A stretch of 33,555 nt of DNA from the NCBI GenBank assembly GCA_037442505.1, contig JBBIPZ010000024.1, positions 1 through 33,555 of the forward strand, written 5' to 3'. This DNA is from JBBIPZ01 sp037442505 [NCBI: Deltaproteobacteria bacterium]. GTDB lineage: Bacteria; CALINM01. The notes beneath the pieces were generated by a model. That model was not told where the DNA came from. It saw only the letters and a list, made by a program, of their open reading frames with translations, and did no database searches. The first letter of the stretch is position 1, and each line of letters begins with the position of its first letter. The translations under genes were made by a program, and so were the position numbers. Positions 33,520 through 33,555 of this stretch are shown here, one piece after another.

Positions 33520-33555
33520 ATTTTTCACAAATTTAATTCAAACTAAGTTGTTAAT

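Overview
This window looks like the chromosome of an anaerobic or microaerophilic, AT-rich, respiring bacterium. Signs are an iron-sulfur-rich energy metabolism, stacked heterodisulfide-reductase-like (Hdr) modules, a complete mdh-fum-sdh block and metal/metalloid respiration or resistance genes. The gene complement suggests a Deferribacterota-type organism (Deferribacter or Calditerrivibrio relatives). That assignment is an inference from protein style and low GC, not a search result.

Region 1 (1-7948) is an accessory island. It starts with the 3' end of a type IIG/Eco57I-like restriction-methylation gene. A compact arsenic operon follows: ArsP-type permease, DUF2703 protein, small redox-disulfide protein, an unknown 61-aa protein, As(III)-sensing ArsR, thioredoxin-coupled ArsC and Acr3. 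After it come two tiny paralogous ORFs, an exported thioredoxin and a CcdA/DsbD-like membrane reductant carrier. The island ends in decay: an FmdE-family gene with two compensating frameshifts, an intact chromate transporter, an 18-codon stub of a cysteine desulfurase, and the 3' part of an Fe-S protein gene with an in-frame stop.

Region 2 (7949-10950) holds a small secreted protein behind a possible Pho-box-like promoter, a strong terminator, a Ca2+/Na+ antiporter, a SAM methyltransferase and a DUF3786 protein.

Region 3 (10951-16416) is a TCA-cycle operon: malate dehydrogenase, two-subunit class I fumarase, then SdhC-SdhA-SdhB. It is preceded by a good sigma70-like promoter embedded in repeated TTTTAGTAT boxes.

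Region 4 (16513-27780) is the most interesting part. Ten co-directional genes encode HdrC-HdrB-HdrA, HdrC-HdrB-double HdrA, MvhD, an FrhB/FdhB-like Fe-S protein, a 2Fe-2S/2x4Fe-4S protein, and a fumarate-reductase-type flavoprotein that lacks the covalent-FAD histidine. Together they look like a soluble flavin-based electron-bifurcating or confurcating complex tied to a fumarate/succinate-like reaction, possibly thiol-linked.

Region 5 (27781-33555) has a cold-shock protein gene with a clear promoter and terminator. A two-gene minus-strand lipoprotein operon follows, including an apparently exported fusion of the Memo and AMMECR1 domains. Next is a small inverted-repeat element (GGGGACAGGCAC type) whose arm runs into the apparent 5' end of glnE, and then the full-length glnE. 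No tRNA, rRNA, CRISPR array or intact transposase gene was seen, and no gene-free stretch exceeds 300 bases.
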